DNA from: Terriglobia bacterium | GTDB taxonomy: Bacteria > Acidobacteriota > Terriglobia > UBA7540 | Length of the DNA stretch: 6,381 nucleotides | Direction of reading: 5' to 3' | Assembly (NCBI GenBank): GCA_020072905.1 | Contig: JAIQGB010000264.1 | Location: forward strand, 1 to 6,381 | In this document: piece after piece, positions 6,224-6,381 of the stretch | How positions within the stretch are numbered: the stretch's first letter is position 1 | How the letters are laid out: the number at the start of each line of letters is the position of its first letter | Translations under genes and position numbers: made by a program | The notes under the pieces: model-generated | Databases searched by the model: none | Told to the model about the DNA's origin: nothing | The model's input: the letters and a program-made list of their open reading frames with translations, nothing else

Positions 6224-6337
6224 TTGCCGCGGTCCTGACGCAACCGGGTGGCCGCGCCAAAGGCCCACGACATCGCCGAAAGGTTCGAATGGCGGATCCC
6301 GCACCCAACCGGGAGATTTCGTGCCCCGCGCACGTGT

Positions 6338-6355
6338 CCCCGACTTCAGCCGGGG
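6338..6355. repeat. Hairpin resembling IS200/IS605-type element ends
   Basis: CCCCG (6338-6342) and CGGGG (6351-6355) form a stem around ACTTCAGC. The arms would extend to 8 bp (CCCCGACT/AGTCGGGG) but for a single A-C mismatch at 6343/6350. From memory, the core CCCCGACTTCAG followed by a CGGGG arm resembles hairpins near the ends of IS200/IS605-family elements. No tnpA or tnpB sequence is visible in the window, so an element would have to lie beyond the right edge, or this is a remnant or unrelated stem. Confidence 0.35.
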
Positions 6356-6381
6356 AGCGAGAATAGCCACACCCGAAGCGT

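Larger units (their letters stand above)
6062..6381. other. Downstream 320 bp without a convincing gene
   Basis: No open frame here on either strand resembles a known protein; the minus-strand frames are rich in R, G, P and S, as chance frames in GC-rich DNA are. The stretch holds a possible terminator, a promoter-like pair (6197-6223) and a hairpin (6338-6355). A 25-codon frame starts at the ATG at 6289, with AAAGG 5 bases upstream, but nothing supports it as a gene. The region may lead into a gene beyond the window. Confidence 0.5.

Noticed and set aside
6022..6333. A 103-codon minus-strand frame after the ROK gene
   Set aside because: Low-complexity arginine/proline/alanine composition, overlap with the ROK 3' end and no recognisable domain.

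Overview
The window reads as bacterial chromosome, probably from a soil or environmental bacterium. It holds four substantially intact protein genes and one clearly truncated gene. There is no rRNA, tRNA, CRISPR array or transposase gene. Hand counts of sample lines show two compositions. Bases 1 to about 1000 are very GC-rich (44 G/C of 60 at 421-480), while the rest is moderate (26 of 60 at 1141-1200, 28 of 60 at 5221-5280). The gene content right of base 1000 (COG4299/DUF5009 acyltransferase, aldose epimerase, ROK regulator, EamA transporter) would suit Acidobacteriota or a similar polysaccharide-using lineage. That is an impression only, and I cannot assign a taxon.

Layout. Bases 2-31 are probably the last codons of an upstream + strand gene, followed by an 11-bp perfect hairpin (34-67). 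Next comes a PuuE-like polysaccharide deacetylase (102 onward, +). At about 995-1010 this gene runs tail-to-tail into a minus-strand EamA transporter, and both lose their natural 3' ends. Together with the composition break, this marks a rearrangement or assembly junction.

To the right is a minus-strand group transcribed right to left: aldose 1-epimerase, then the acyltransferase after an 80-bp gap, then the truncated EamA transporter after a 300-bp gap. A good sigma70-like promoter (TTGACA, 17 bp, CATAAG) lies upstream of the epimerase. A ROK-family repressor-type regulator (4748-6061, +) is divergent from it across a regulatory region of about 450 bp. The final 320 bp carry a possible terminator, a promoter-like pair and a hairpin resembling IS200/IS605 ends, but no convincing gene.

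Taken together, the right-hand part looks like a small sugar-responsive locus. The ROK protein would sense a sugar and control the divergent operon, the epimerase would interconvert sugar anomers, and the membrane acyltransferase may acetylate a sugar or glycan. The deacetylase probably belongs to another genomic context. I see no clear new biological system. The junction, the regulatory region and the non-kinase ROK protein are the points most worth checking.
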